The notes: generated from the letters alone by a model not told the origin. A DNA stretch of 64,000 nt from Marinibaculum pumilum (GCF_042646425.1 NZ_JBHRTR010000046.1:1-64000); one strand, 5' to 3'. Numbered from the stretch's first letter, positions 26,527 through 36,079 are shown. Numbers and translations: made by a program.

Positions 26527-27678
26527 CTAGCGGCTGCCGCCCGGATCGGTCCCCGAGCCGCCGCGTTGCGGTGCCGCTTCCTGGCCCGGTGTCAGCGGCT
26601 CGCTGCTGCGCAGGGCGACGATCTCCGTCCGCGCCTCCGCCGACGCCACGGTCTGCAGCCCGCCATCGCCGTCGCGCAGCAGCTTGAAGATCCCGGTATA
26701 GGGACCGGGCGGAAAGGCGTCGCCCGGGCGCCGGCGGCCGGCGAAGATGAAGGACATCACCTTGTTGCCGTCCAGCGGCTCGGTGCGGGAACGGGCGACC
26801 ACTTCGCCGTCCGGCCCGCGGATCTCGATGTCCTGGATATCGCCGGCCCGCAGCCCGTAGGTCCGTACCCAGAAGACCAGCAGCGGTGCCCAGGCGGAGG
26901 TGGCCGGGATGCCGCTGCTGTCACGGCGCAGGTCGTCCTGGCTCAGCTCCCGGTCGGCAAATCCGGCCGCGATGACGCCGGTCGCGCTGTAGGGGACGTC
27001 ATCGCGCCACAGGGTGGCCGGCAGGGCCGTGCCCCGGCCGGCTTCCGGTTCGCAGGCCGCGCCCATCGGCCGCCCGTCCATCGGGTCGATGGTCTGGCCA
27101 TCGTGGCGCAGCTCGAAATGCACATGGGGGAAGGCGGCCTGGCCGGACTCGCCAACCTGTCCCAGCGGGTCGCCCGCCTTCACCCGGGCGCCGGGCTGCA
27201 CGATCAGGCTGTCCTTGCGCAGGTGGCAGTACTGGGTTTCCCAGCCGCCGCCATGGTCGATCACAAGGCCGTTGCCGCATTGCCGGCCGGCCACGTCCGG
27301 GGTGCCGGGCGCGCCGTAGCGGGCGTCTTCCATCCCGTCGCGCACCCGCAGGACCACGCCGTCGGCGGCGGCCAGGACGGGAATGCCGCGGGCAATGCTG
27401 TCCTCGTCGATCAGTGCGATGTCGGTGCCCTTGTGCCCGTCATAGCCCAGATGCTGGCAGGCGACGTCCTGCCAGCCCGGGCCGGGATCGCGGTCGACAT
27501 AGTTCTGGATGTAGCAGTCGCTGCCCAGGGTGCAGCCGACGGGGAAGGACAGCCAGGGGCCGGTGCCGTCCTGGCCGGCCGCGGGACCGGCCAGCAGCGC
27601 GACGGCGAGCAGCCCTGCGGCGAGGCGGGCGGCCCGGCGCGGGAGCCCGGCCGAAGCACCTGTCCGCGGGCCCGTCAT
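26527..27678 (-). CDS. Secreted M23-family metallopeptidase (LytM-like)
   Basis: A 383-residue exported protein with an N-terminal signal (hydrophobic run LAAGLLAVALLAGPAAG, then cleavage near GQDG). The zinc-peptidase motifs are present: HKGTDIAL (first histidine and aspartate), DHGGGWETQYCHL, and the HxH motif in PHVHFEL. Such enzymes cut peptidoglycan cross-links or interpeptides. An extra C-terminal region of about 170 residues after the catalytic domain (FVFW-rich, beta-type) has no recognised family. It ends 9 bp from the ptsN side on the same strand and could be co-transcribed after ptsN. Confidence 0.88.
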   Translation of the reverse strand: MTGPRTGASAGLPRRAARLAAGLLAVALLAGPAAGQDGTGPWLSFPVGCTLGSDCYIQNYVDRDPGPGWQDVACQHLGYDGHKGTDIALIDEDSIARGIPVLAAADGVVLRVRDGMEDARYGAPGTPDVAGRQCGNGLVIDHGGGWETQYCHLRKDSLIVQPGARVKAGDPLGQVGESGQAAFPHVHFELRHDGQTIDPMDGRPMGAACEPEAGRGTALPATLWRDDVPYSATGVIAAGFADRELSQDDLRRDSSGIPATSAWAPLLVFWVRTYGLRAGDIQDIEIRGPDGEVVARSRTEPLDGNKVMSFIFAGRRRPGDAFPPGPYTGIFKLLRDGDGGLQTVASAEARTEIVALRSSEPLTPGQEAAPQRGGSGTDPGGSR

Positions 27679-27686
27679 GGTCGCGC

Positions 27687-28151
27687 TCAGGCGGCGTTGG
27701 AGGCGCGTTCCGTCGTCAGGACCGAGATGATCCCGTCGGCGGTGGTCTGCGACCGCAGCTTCTCCAGCAGGGGCGGGTCGCGCAGCAGGCGGGAGAACTT
27801 GGCAAGTGCCTTGAGATGGTCGCCGCTGGCCTCCTCGGGGGCGAGCAGGACGATGATGACGTCGACGGGGACATCGTCGGCGGAGTCGAACTCCACCGGA
27901 TGGTCGAGGCGGGCCACCATGGCATGCAGCCGGTCCAGTCCGGCCAGCTTGCCGTGCGGGATTCCGACACCCTTGCCGATTCCCGTCGAGCCAAGCTTCT
28001 CCCGCTTCAGCAGGGTCTCCAGGATCTGCCGGTCGGCAATCCCCGTCACCTCCGCCGCGTGATGGGAGATCTCCTGCAGAGCGTGTTTCTTGCTTTTCGC
28101 TTTCAGGGACGGAATGACGCCCTCGGGCGTCAGAATATCTGTCAGTTCCAT
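27687..28151 (-). CDS. ptsN: PTS IIA-like nitrogen regulatory protein
   Basis: A 154-residue EIIA-Ntr protein, the terminal phospho-acceptor of the PTS-Ntr chain. The active-site histidine lies in GKGVGIPHGKL. The ATG at 28151 is chosen because GAGGTGG precedes it; the frame continues 18 codons upstream without a ribosome site. It sits downstream of rpoN and hpf, the classical proteobacterial order, and usually links nitrogen and potassium status to regulation. Confidence 0.95.
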   Translation of the reverse strand: MELTDILTPEGVIPSLKAKSKKHALQEISHHAAEVTGIADRQILETLLKREKLGSTGIGKGVGIPHGKLAGLDRLHAMVARLDHPVEFDSADDVPVDVIIVLLAPEEASGDHLKALAKFSRLLRDPPLLEKLRSQTTADGIISVLTTERASNAA

Positions 28152-28296
28152 CCGCGCCACCTCATCAGGTCTTGATCTTGTCCGGGCGGGCCTTCGACCG
28201 GCCACCTGCCCATTGTTCGTTCGGTTCGTGCATCGGGGGCCGCCATCCCGTCGATGCGGCCCGCCGGCGGCCAGGGCCGGCGACGGTCTTCCACCG

Positions 28297-28356
28297 CGTC
28301 ACATGCCGCCACATCACTTTCCGCCGCATCACCTGTCGTGTGCGTCACCTGTCGTG
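28297..28356 (-). repeat. Short degenerate tandem repeat in the hpf-ptsN spacer
   Basis: Four imperfect 15-16-bp units of the form CxTCAC(C)TGTCGTG; the last two share CACCTGTCGTG exactly. It is the only structure seen in the 354-bp gene-free stretch 28152-28505, which otherwise shows no gene or clear promoter. Confidence 0.5.
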
Positions 28357-28505
28357 GCGCCGGCGCCGGACATCCTGCGCAGCGGCCCACCCCCGGCTGC
28401 CGCCGCCGTCCTGCGCGTCTTTCCTGCCGATGGGGCCGCCGTGCCGGCCCCGGTCATGCCCGACATTCTCGCCGGCCCGCCTGTGCGGGTCCGGCAAGGC
28501 CGCGT

Positions 28506-28829
28506 CTACCGCAGGTCCGGCGAAGCCGGACCGGCGTGATGGTTGCGTCGCTTTCGCTTGTCCCGACGAAGCTGTTTCTCCATCCGCGCCGCCGCCTGGT
28601 CGACGCTGGCGTAGATATCTGCGTCCTCCGCCTTGGACTGATGGTCGATGTCGCTCCCGACATGAACCGAGATCTCGGTGTGATAGAGCGGCCCTTCCTT
28701 GCGGACCACCACCTGGGCCTCTATGGCCTTGTCGAAATACTTGGCCACCCCATTCTGAAGGCGTCCGTCGACATGCTCGCGGAGCGCGTCGCCCAGGTCG
28801 ATATGACGACCGGTAACCGTAACTTTCAT
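28506..28829 (-). CDS. hpf: Ribosome hibernation promoting factor, short form
   Basis: A 107-residue HPF/RaiA protein (MKVTVTGRHIDLGDALREHV...) that binds the 30S subunit and silences ribosomes in stationary phase. The ribosome-binding beta-alpha fold is complete, followed by a basic tail (RRDKRKRRNHH). Many alphaproteobacteria carry a long form of about 190 residues with a C-terminal dimerisation domain; that domain is absent here and I found no trace of it in the three minus-strand frames downstream. Located between rpoN and ptsN as usual. Confidence 0.92.
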   Translation of the reverse strand: MKVTVTGRHIDLGDALREHVDGRLQNGVAKYFDKAIEAQVVVRKEGPLYHTEISVHVGSDIDHQSKAEDADIYASVDQAAARMEKQLRRDKRKRRNHHAGPASPDLR

Positions 28830-28995
28830 TCCCTACCTACCAGGCTGGTCGGCGATCGGCCGCACCTGGCACCGGTTGCGCCGTGCGGCCGGGATCGATG
28901 ATGAGCCGGCCCGCCCAGGCGATCAAGCGCGCGGGACAGTATGGGGGACCGTCCAAAGGGTCAATGCGCGGCGGGGCATTCGGGGGCTTTTCCGC

Positions 28996-30561
28996 TCAGG
29001 CACGCATGCGTTTCTGGCGTCGACGCTGGACGGAGGACGCTATTCCCATCGCCTCGCGGTACTTGGCCACCGTCCGCCGGGCGATATCGATTCCGGCATC
29101 GCGCAGCAGCTCCACGATGCGGTCGTCGGAGAGGATCTCGGTCGGCGGCTCCGTATCGATCAGGGAGCGGATCCTGTGGCGCACCGCTTCCGCCGACAGG
29201 GCGGCGCCGCCATCCACCGCCTGGATCGCAGCCGTGAAGAAATATTTCAGCTCGTAGATGCCGCGCGGCGTCGCCAGGTACTTGTTCGCGGTGACTCGGC
29301 TGACGGTGCTCTCGTGCATGCTGATCGCCTCTGCCACCGCCTTCAGGTTCAGCGGCCGCAGATGCTCCACCCCGTGCGCCAGGAAGGCGTCCTGCTGGCG
29401 GACGATCTCGCTCGCCACCTTCAGGATCGTGTTGGCCCGCTGGTCCAGCGACTTCACCAGCCAGTTGGCGGAATTCAGCTGGTCGGAGATCCAGGCCTTC
29501 TGCTCGCGGTCGGCGGTGCCGGTGCTCACCCGCTTGAAATAGCGCATGTTGACCAGGACCTTCGGCAGGGTGTCGCTGTTCAGCTCGACCACCCAGGCGC
29601 CGTCGCGACCGCGGCGCACGAAGATGTCGGGCACCACGGTCTGCACGGTCTCGGTCTCGAAGGCCAGCCCCGGCTTCGGGTTCAGCCGGCGCAGCTCCTG
29701 GATCATGTCGGCCATGTCCTCGGCATCGACGCCGCACAGCCGCATCAGCTGCGCCAGGTCGTGCCGGGCCAGCAGTTCCAGATTGTCCACCAGGCAGGCC
29801 ATCGCCGGGTCCAGCCGGTCCAGCTCCTTCAGCTGCAGCGCCAGGCATTCCTGCAGGGAGCGCGCGAACAGGCCGGCGGGGTCGAGGGTCTGCAGGCTGC
29901 CCAGCACCGCCTCCACCCGCTCCAGGGGACAGTTCAGCCGCGCCGCCAGGTCGTCCAGCGGTTCGCGGATATAGCCGGCCTCGTCCAGGGCGCCGATCAG
30001 CTGCATCGCCACAGCGCGATCGACATTGTCCAGCGACAGCAGATGCAGCTGCTGCAGCACATGCTCGGTCAGCCCCAGCTGCTCGCCCAGGGCGTTCTCC
30101 AGCCGCAGGTCCGGGTCGTCGAAGCGGGACGAGCCGCCGCTGCCGTAGACGGTGCCGGCGCCATAGCCGACCGGGTCGCCCTCGCCACCGCCCCCCGGGC
30201 CGGGTGCCGCATCGGCGCCGCCGTCGGAGGTGAAGGTGTTGTCGTAGTCGGTGTCGAGCGCGTTGCGGGCGTCCTGCGACGGCGGCTTGTCGTCTTCCAG
30301 GCGCAGGCTCTCCAGCCGCACCTCGCGCGCCGGGCCCGCATCCTCGGGCTCGCCGCCATTGACCATCCGGTCCAGGTCGTCGCCGCGGCCGGCTTCGTCA
30401 CCGGCGCCGCGCTCCAGCAGCGGGTTGCGCTCCAGCTCCTGCTCGACGAAGGCGGTGAGTTCCAGGTTGTTCAGCTGCAGCAGCTTGATCGCCTGCTGCA
30501 GCTGCGGGGTCATGACCAGAGTCTGACTCTGGCGAAGCTCCAGGCGGGGGGAAAGAGCCAT
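28996..30561 (-). CDS. rpoN: RNA polymerase sigma-54 factor
   Basis: A 521-residue RpoN. Region I is the Gln/Leu-rich start (LELRQSQTLVMTPQLQQAIK), region II is acidic and Gly-rich at about 50-120, then come the core-binding and the DNA-binding regions. The RpoN box ARRTVAKYREAMGI near the C-terminus recognises the -24 element. It lies 17 bp after lptB on the same strand, which is the conserved arrangement, so it is probably co-transcribed with the lpt genes. Confidence 0.97.
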   Translation of the reverse strand: MALSPRLELRQSQTLVMTPQLQQAIKLLQLNNLELTAFVEQELERNPLLERGAGDEAGRGDDLDRMVNGGEPEDAGPAREVRLESLRLEDDKPPSQDARNALDTDYDNTFTSDGGADAAPGPGGGGEGDPVGYGAGTVYGSGGSSRFDDPDLRLENALGEQLGLTEHVLQQLHLLSLDNVDRAVAMQLIGALDEAGYIREPLDDLAARLNCPLERVEAVLGSLQTLDPAGLFARSLQECLALQLKELDRLDPAMACLVDNLELLARHDLAQLMRLCGVDAEDMADMIQELRRLNPKPGLAFETETVQTVVPDIFVRRGRDGAWVVELNSDTLPKVLVNMRYFKRVSTGTADREQKAWISDQLNSANWLVKSLDQRANTILKVASEIVRQQDAFLAHGVEHLRPLNLKAVAEAISMHESTVSRVTANKYLATPRGIYELKYFFTAAIQAVDGGAALSAEAVRHRIRSLIDTEPPTEILSDDRIVELLRDAGIDIARRTVAKYREAMGIASSVQRRRQKRMRA

Positions 30562-30578
30562 GACCTGCGCCCGCCGCC

Positions 30579-31406
30579 CTAGAGGCTGAACCGTTCGCCG
30601 AGATAGACGCGGCGCACATCGTCATGCGCCACCACCTCGTCCGGACGGCCCTCCATCAGCACCTGGCCCTCGTGCAGGATGTAGGCCCGGTCGATGATGT
30701 CCAGGGTCTCGCGCACGTTATGCTCGGTGATCAGCACGCCGATGCCGCGATGTTTCAGATGCGCGACCAGCTCGCGGATCTCGCCCACCGCGATCGGGTC
30801 GATGCCGGCCAGCGGCTCGTCCAGCAGCATGAAGGAGGGCTGCCCGGCAAGGGCGCGGGCGATCTCCACCCGGCGGCGCTCGCCGCCGGACAGGGCCATC
30901 GCCGGGGCGCGCCGCAGGTGGGTGATGGAGAACTCCGCCAGCAGGTCGTCCAGACGCTGTTCCCGCCGTTCCGGATGCGGCTCCGCCACCTCCAGGACCG
31001 AACGGATGTTGTTCTCCACCGTCATGCCGCGGAAGATCGACGGCTCCTGCGGCAGATAGCCCAGGCCCAGCCGTGACCGCCGGTACATCGGCAGGCCGGT
31101 GATGTCGTGCCCGTCCAGCATGATGGACCCGACATCCGCCCGGATCAGGCCGGTGATCATGTAGAAGCAGGTGGTCTTGCCGGCACCGTTCGGGCCCAGC
31201 AGGCCCACCGCCTCGCCGCGCCGTACGGTCAGGCTGACATCGCGTACCACGGGCCGCTTCTTGAAGGTCTTGCCCAGGTTGAAGGCCTGCAGGCCCGGAT
31301 TGCTCGCCACCAGCTGCGGCCCCGGGCCCTCTCGCCCGCCCCGGAGGTCCTGACCGTGGGGCGGTTCCTGGGGTGGCCCGCCGCCGATGTCCTGACGGTC
31401 GGCCAT
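30579..31406 (-). CDS. lptB: LPS export ABC transporter ATP-binding protein
   Basis: A 275-residue ATPase that powers LPS extraction from the inner membrane with LptFG (not in the window). Walker A is GPNGAGKTT, the signature is LSGGERRRVEIARAL, Walker B is FMLLDEPLAGID, and the switch histidine is in LITEHNV. The N-terminus has about 35 extra Gly/Pro-rich residues before the ABC fold, so a later GTG start is possible. The start lies 2 bp after the lptA stop. Confidence 0.96.
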   Translation of the reverse strand: MADRQDIGGGPPQEPPHGQDLRGGREGPGPQLVASNPGLQAFNLGKTFKKRPVVRDVSLTVRRGEAVGLLGPNGAGKTTCFYMITGLIRADVGSIMLDGHDITGLPMYRRSRLGLGYLPQEPSIFRGMTVENNIRSVLEVAEPHPERREQRLDDLLAEFSITHLRRAPAMALSGGERRRVEIARALAGQPSFMLLDEPLAGIDPIAVGEIRELVAHLKHRGIGVLITEHNVRETLDIIDRAYILHEGQVLMEGRPDEVVAHDDVRRVYLGERFSL

Positions 31407-31408
31407 GG

Positions 31409-32017
31409 CTACTGCGTCTGCCCCTGGTTCTGGTTGGGGATGAACAGGCCGCGGACCCGGCCGCCCGGCTTGGTCTGCACGACGCTGCGGCCGGTCTCCA
31501 GGTCCATCACGGCGCGGGCACCGCGGATCACGTTGTCGCCCTGGGTCAGCACCACTTCCTTGCCTTCCAGCACGATGGTCTGCCCCTCGACGTCATAGAC
31601 CCCGACATCGCCCTGTCCCGTCTCCTTCGGCGAGGAGACGAAGACCTGGCCCTCGGCGACGATCTTCGTGATCGCCCCGCCCGCCTCGGCGCCGGCGGCC
31701 TCGGCCTGCGCCTCCGCCTGGTCGTTGTTGCGATAGTGGACGGTCAGCTTGTCGGCGCGCAGCCGCATCTCGCCCTGGATGGCGTCCACATTGCCGCTGA
31801 AGATCGCCAGGTTGTTCGCCTGCTGCACCTCCAGCTCGTCGGAGATCACCTCGATCGGCTGCGAGCTGTCATGGCTGCCGGTGCCCAGCTGCGCCACCGC
31901 CGGCGGCGCCAACGGCAGCAGGGCCAGCGCCACGGCCAGCGCGGCGGCCAGGGTCATGGCCAGGGCGGCGGCTCGTGGGCCGGTCGAAGGTCTGTACTCT
32001 GGACGGAAGGAAGGCAT
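31409..32017 (-). CDS. lptA: LPS transport periplasmic protein LptA
   Basis: A 202-residue periplasmic bridge protein of the Lpt pathway. The ATG at 32017 gives a signal peptide (LAMTLAAALAVALALLPLAPP) ahead of the OstA-like beta-jellyroll: QPIEVISDELEVQQ, then AIFSGNVDAIQGEMRLRADKLTVHY. The Pro/Asn/Gln-rich C-terminus ends in NQNQGQTQ. It starts 10 bp after the lptC stop. Longer starts are open in frame but lie within lptC. Confidence 0.92.
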   Translation of the reverse strand: MPSFRPEYRPSTGPRAAALAMTLAAALAVALALLPLAPPAVAQLGTGSHDSSQPIEVISDELEVQQANNLAIFSGNVDAIQGEMRLRADKLTVHYRNNDQAEAQAEAAGAEAGGAITKIVAEGQVFVSSPKETGQGDVGVYDVEGQTIVLEGKEVVLTQGDNVIRGARAVMDLETGRSVVQTKPGGRVRGLFIPNQNQGQTQ

Positions 32018-32027
32018 CGTCGGCTCG

Positions 32028-32771
32028 TCAGCTCCGGGAACCTGGATACAGGGTGGTGTGAACACCGTTGATGAAGCGTATACGGTCGCCGCCGTCATAG
32101 CCGCGCAGGCCATGCGCCTGCATCAGGCCGAAGGGGCCCTGCCCCCAGACCATGTCGTCGCTGGTCACGGTGCCGGCGTCCAGGTCGACATCCGCCGTCT
32201 CGCCGTGGAACTCGTAGCCCAGGTCCGTGAAGATCGCGATATTGCCGGACAGGAACAGCCGCTGCGTATCCTCGCGGTAGATCCCCTTGTCGCTCGACAG
32301 GGTGAACCACTCGCCCTTCTTGGTTGTGATGTCGGCGGTCAGGTTGACCAGGTCGATGCGGTCGCGGTCGGTCAGGCTCTGGGTCGCGCTGTCGGCGGTG
32401 ACGACATAGGGCTGCCCCTTGTCGTCGATGCCGTGATAGCGCGCCTTCGCCATCGTCAGGGCGCCGCTGTCGGTTTCCAGCGAGCTGAAGGACAGCCGGA
32501 ACTCGTCGGTGGTGCGCCGCAGCTGCGGCCAGGCCAGGACCGCCACCGTCAGCAGGACCGCCAGCACCGGCAATGCCACCTTCATCAGGTTGACGAAACG
32601 GCTGCGCCGCGTGGCCACCTGCAGGGCCGCGGCGCCGCCGCGTGCGGCCCAGTCGCCGCCTGCCCGGGACCGCCGCAGAAGGCCGCCGCCTTCCCCCGCG
32701 GGCGCAGGGCCGGCCTGTCCGGAGCCCGCCGGTTCGCTGCCTGGGTCGGCGCGGAGCTCGGGATAGGTCAT
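32028..32771 (-). CDS. lptC: LPS export protein LptC
   Basis: A 247-residue inner-membrane protein. The ATG at 32771 has GGGAGGA upstream. Residues 1-60 are a Pro/Gly-rich cytoplasmic segment, unusually long, followed by one TM helix (LMKVALPVLAVLLTVAVLAW) and a periplasmic jellyroll with LptC features (ARYHGIDDKGQPYVVTAD, then GIYREDTQRLFLSGNI). It docks LptA onto the LptBFG transporter. Part of the kdsD-lptC-lptA-lptB run. Confidence 0.92.
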   Translation of the reverse strand: MTYPELRADPGSEPAGSGQAGPAPAGEGGGLLRRSRAGGDWAARGGAAALQVATRRSRFVNLMKVALPVLAVLLTVAVLAWPQLRRTTDEFRLSFSSLETDSGALTMAKARYHGIDDKGQPYVVTADSATQSLTDRDRIDLVNLTADITTKKGEWFTLSSDKGIYREDTQRLFLSGNIAIFTDLGYEFHGETADVDLDAGTVTSDDMVWGQGPFGLMQAHGLRGYDGGDRIRFINGVHTTLYPGSRS

Positions 32772-32796
32772 TGCGGTCGCATTCCTCCCGACCCGG

Positions 32797-33804
32797 TCAG
32801 CTGACCCCTGCACGCAGGCAGTCGTGGATCTCCAGGAAGCCGACCGGCGTCCGGGGGGCGGCGCTGTCATCGACGACGAACAGACAGGTGCAGGGCTTGC
32901 TGTTCATCAGGTTGATTGCCTCGACGGCAAGGGCACGCTGCCGGATCACCAGCGGGTTGCGGGTCATCACCTCGTCGACCGGGCGCTGCAGCAGGTCGTC
33001 GCCCATGGCACGCCGCAGGTCGCCGTCAGTGACGATGCCGATCAGCGCGCCGCCCGCGCCGGTAACGCCAACGCAGCCGAACTTCTTTGCGGTCATCGTC
33101 AGGATCGCTTCGCCCATCGCCGCGCCGCTGTGAATCAGGGGCATTTCCTCGCCGCCATGCATGATGTCGGACACCCGGATCAGCGAGGTGCCGAGCCGGC
33201 CGCCGGGATGCAGCACGCGGAAATCGTCGGAAGTGAAGCCCCGCCGTTCCAGCAGGGCGATCGCCAGCGCATCGCCCAGCGCCAGCATCATGGTGGTGGA
33301 GGTGGTCGGCGCCAGGCCCAGCGGGCAGGCCTCCGGATATTCGGGCACCAGCAGGTAGTGGTCGGCCTCCTGCGCCAGGGTCGAGCCGGACCGGCGCACC
33401 ATGCCGATCAGCGGGATCCGGAAGCGCCGGGCGTGGCTGATCATGTCGGTCAGCTCGCGGCTCTCGCCGGAATTCGACAGGCAGAGCACGGCATCCTGCT
33501 GGGTGATCATGCCCAGGTCGCCGTGGCTGGCCTCGTTCGGGTGGACGTACTGCGCCGGCGTGCCGGTGGAGGCCATGGTCGCCGCGATCTTGCGCGCGAC
33601 ATGGCCGCTCTTGCCGATGCCGGAGACGATCACACGGCCGCGCACCGCGGCCAGGATCTCCACCGCCTTGGTGAAGCTTTCATCCAGGCTGTCGGCGAGG
33701 CCCTGCAGGGCCTCCGCCTCCATGCGCAGGACCCTGCGGGCGGAGGCGATGTCATCGCCGGCCTGGCCGGTTGTCTGTCTGGTGCTGGTGCCGCGCAAGC
33801 TCAT
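32797..33804 (-). CDS. kdsD: Arabinose-5-phosphate isomerase (KpsF/GutQ family)
   Basis: A 335-residue enzyme converting ribulose 5-phosphate to arabinose 5-phosphate, the first step towards Kdo in LPS. The SIS domain spans about 45-180 (GRVIVSGIGKSGHVARKIA, then VLCLSNSGESRELTDM, with the SNSGES sugar-phosphate loop). Two CBS domains fill the C-terminal third (SDIMHGGEEMPLI, then VDEVMTRNPLVI). The ATG at 33804 has AGGA seven bases upstream; an ATG at 33829-33831 has none at proper spacing. It heads the LPS-transport operon. Confidence 0.95.
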   Translation of the reverse strand: MSLRGTSTRQTTGQAGDDIASARRVLRMEAEALQGLADSLDESFTKAVEILAAVRGRVIVSGIGKSGHVARKIAATMASTGTPAQYVHPNEASHGDLGMITQQDAVLCLSNSGESRELTDMISHARRFRIPLIGMVRRSGSTLAQEADHYLLVPEYPEACPLGLAPTTSTTMMLALGDALAIALLERRGFTSDDFRVLHPGGRLGTSLIRVSDIMHGGEEMPLIHSGAAMGEAILTMTAKKFGCVGVTGAGGALIGIVTDGDLRRAMGDDLLQRPVDEVMTRNPLVIRQRALAVEAINLMNSKPCTCLFVVDDSAAPRTPVGFLEIHDCLRAGVS

Positions 33805-33985
33805 AGGGCGGTCCTGCGCGCTCAGGCGCATCCTCTAACAAAAATCGTGCCAGATATGGCCCGATTGGACGGAAATTGCAATCCGTGGCCGGCGGGCAAC
33901 GCAGGCGGGCGGCCTGCGTTATCCTGACGCAAGCGCGCCGCGCGGCGGCGCGGGCACCGCCGGAGCGGTCCCGGCGCCGGAGGGC

Positions 33986-34654
33986 TCAGTGCGAGAAGAT
34001 GTCGAAGTCCGGCCAGCCGGAGACGTCGAGGATCGCGCGGGTCGGCAGGAAGGCGAAGCACGATTCGGCGATCGCGGTGCGGCCCTCGCGCGCCAGCCGG
34101 CGGTCCAGCTCCGCCGCCAGCCGGTGCAGGTACAGCACGTCGGAGGCGGCATAGCTGCGCTGGCTGTCGCTCAGGAACTCCGCGCCCCAGTCGGAGCTCT
34201 GCTCCTGCTTCGACAGGTCGATGCCGAGCACTTCCCGGCACAGCTCCTTCAGGCTATGCCGGTCGGTATAGGTCCGCACCAGGCGGGATGCGATCTTGGT
34301 GCAGTAGACCGGCTGCGTCAGCACGCCCAGGAAGGTGTAGAGCATCGCGATGTCGAAGCGGCCATAGTGGAACAGCTTGCGCACCGCGGGGTCGGTCAGC
34401 AGCGCCCGCAGGTTCGGCGCATCGAAGCCGCCGCCGACGGGGAACTGCACCAGGTGGCAGACGCCGTCGCCGCCGGACAGCTGCACCAGGCAGAGCCGGT
34501 CGCGATGCGGGTTCAGCCCCATGGTCTCCGTATCGATCGCCACCCCGTCGGGGAACGACAGGCCTTCCGGCAGGTCGCCGCGATGCAGGTGGATCACCGG
34601 CTCGGACTTGTTGGGCTCGGACTTGTTGGATGGGGACTTGGAGGTGTCGCTCAT
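33986..34654 (-). CDS. rnd: Ribonuclease D-like 3'-5' exonuclease
   Basis: A 222-residue DEDDy exonuclease: Exo I VAIDTETMGLNP (Asp, Glu), Exo II FHYGRFDIAML (Asp), Exo III YAASDVLYLHRL (Tyr and Asp). The short length, with no HRDC domains, fits the alphaproteobacterial form. Start at 34654 has GGGAAG upstream; the longer frame is not favoured. The N-terminus carries a repeated NKSEP element. Located upstream of kdsD as in many relatives. Confidence 0.88.
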   Translation of the reverse strand: MSDTSKSPSNKSEPNKSEPVIHLHRGDLPEGLSFPDGVAIDTETMGLNPHRDRLCLVQLSGGDGVCHLVQFPVGGGFDAPNLRALLTDPAVRKLFHYGRFDIAMLYTFLGVLTQPVYCTKIASRLVRTYTDRHSLKELCREVLGIDLSKQEQSSDWGAEFLSDSQRSYAASDVLYLHRLAAELDRRLAREGRTAIAESCFAFLPTRAILDVSGWPDFDIFSH

Positions 34655-34770
34655 GCTGCGGCGCTTCCCGAAGGCCGCGGCCTGCCGCGGGGCCATGCTG
34701 CCGGAGGGATCGCAGGTTCCGCTGGGGCGCAGACCGGAAGGTGCGGCTGCCGGGGGAACGCGGCGATCGG

Positions 34771-34857
<87 letters not shown>

Positions 34858-35113
34858 ATCGGGGCGTGATGGAGGCCGGCTTTTAATTCCCGCGACGACG
34901 GTTGTCAATCGGCGTTTTTCGAAGCCGGCCATCGCGATTCGCTGCCGCGCCCGGCGGCGGGACGCGGCATCGGCCGGCGGTCCGGCTGCCGCTGCGGCGA
35001 TCCGCGCTTTGGCTCGGCCGGCAGCGCCGGTATAGTCCGCCCGAACGTGGCGCTGGCGGCCGATGGCTGCCGCCGCGCCGAAGCGGCATGACCAAACAGA
35101 GCGGCCGAAAGAG

Positions 35114-36079
35114 ATGACCCATCCGATGCGCGACAAACTGGTGACGGTGTTCGGCGGCGCCGGCTTCCTGGGACGCTATCTGGTCCAGCGCCTGGCGCAT
35201 GAGGGCGCCCGGGTGCGGGTCGCGATACGCCGGCCGGACGAGGGCCTGTTCCTGAAGCCGCTGGGTGCGGTCGGCCAGATCGACCTGGTGCAGACCAACA
35301 TCCGCTACCCGCGCTCGATCGCCCATGCGGTGCAGAGCGCCGACATCGTCGTGAACTATGTCGGTATCCTCAACCCGTCGGGCGCGCAGAGCTTCGAGGC
35401 GGTGCATGCGCGCGGCGCCCACGCGGTCGCCGAAGCCGCCCGGGCCGCGGGGGTGCGCACCTTCGTGCACATGTCGGCGCTGGGTGCCGATCCGGACTCG
35501 GAATCGCGCTACGCCCGCACCAAGGCGGTGGGCGAGCAGGCGGTGCGCGAGGTCTATCCGGAGGCCACGATCTTCCGTCCATCGGTGGTGTTCGGGCCGG
35601 AGGACGACTTCTTCAATCGCTTCGGCTGGATGGCGCGGACCTTCCCCTTCCTGCCGCTGATCGGCGGCGGCGAGACCCGCTTCCAGCCGGTCTATGTCGG
35701 CGATGTCGCCGATGCCGTGATGGCCGCGATCGCCGATCCCAGCTTGCGCGGGGAAACCTATTCCCTGGGCGGCCCGCGGGTCTACACCTTCCGCGAACTG
35801 ATGGAGATCGTGCGCGAGGTGACGGCGCGCCATCCCGTGCTGCTGCCGCTGCCGTTCGGCCTGGCGTCCATGATCGGCACCTTCGCGGGCCTGCTGCCGA
35901 AGCCGCCGATCACCGCGGACCAGGTGACCCTGCTGAAGACCGACAATGTCGTGCCCGAGGGCGCGAAGGGCTTCGAGGCGCTGGGGATGGCCGCGCTGAC
36001 CCCGGTGGAGGGCACGGTCGAATCCTACATGTACCGCTACCGCCGCGGCGGCCGGAAGGTGGCGCCCCGCTTCTCCTGA
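35114..36079 (+). CDS. NAD(P)-binding protein, complex I NDUFA9 family
   Basis: A 321-residue extended-SDR-like protein. The Rossmann motif is VTVFGGAGFLGRYLVQRL near residue 10; later segments ADIVVNYVGIL, FVHMSALGADP and FRPSVVFGPEDDFF are typical of the NDUFA9-like subgroup, which lacks the usual Tyr-x-x-x-Lys catalytic pair. Usually annotated as a complex I-associated NAD(P)H-binding protein. The ATG at 35114 follows a short GAAAGAG purine run; another at 35126 is possible. Directly after tRNA-Leu, on the opposite strand. Confidence 0.87.
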   Translation: MTHPMRDKLVTVFGGAGFLGRYLVQRLAHEGARVRVAIRRPDEGLFLKPLGAVGQIDLVQTNIRYPRSIAHAVQSADIVVNYVGILNPSGAQSFEAVHARGAHAVAEAARAAGVRTFVHMSALGADPDSESRYARTKAVGEQAVREVYPEATIFRPSVVFGPEDDFFNRFGWMARTFPFLPLIGGGETRFQPVYVGDVADAVMAAIADPSLRGETYSLGGPRVYTFRELMEIVREVTARHPVLLPLPFGLASMIGTFAGLLPKPPITADQVTLLKTDNVVPEGAKGFEALGMAALTPVEGTVESYMYRYRRGGRKVAPRFS

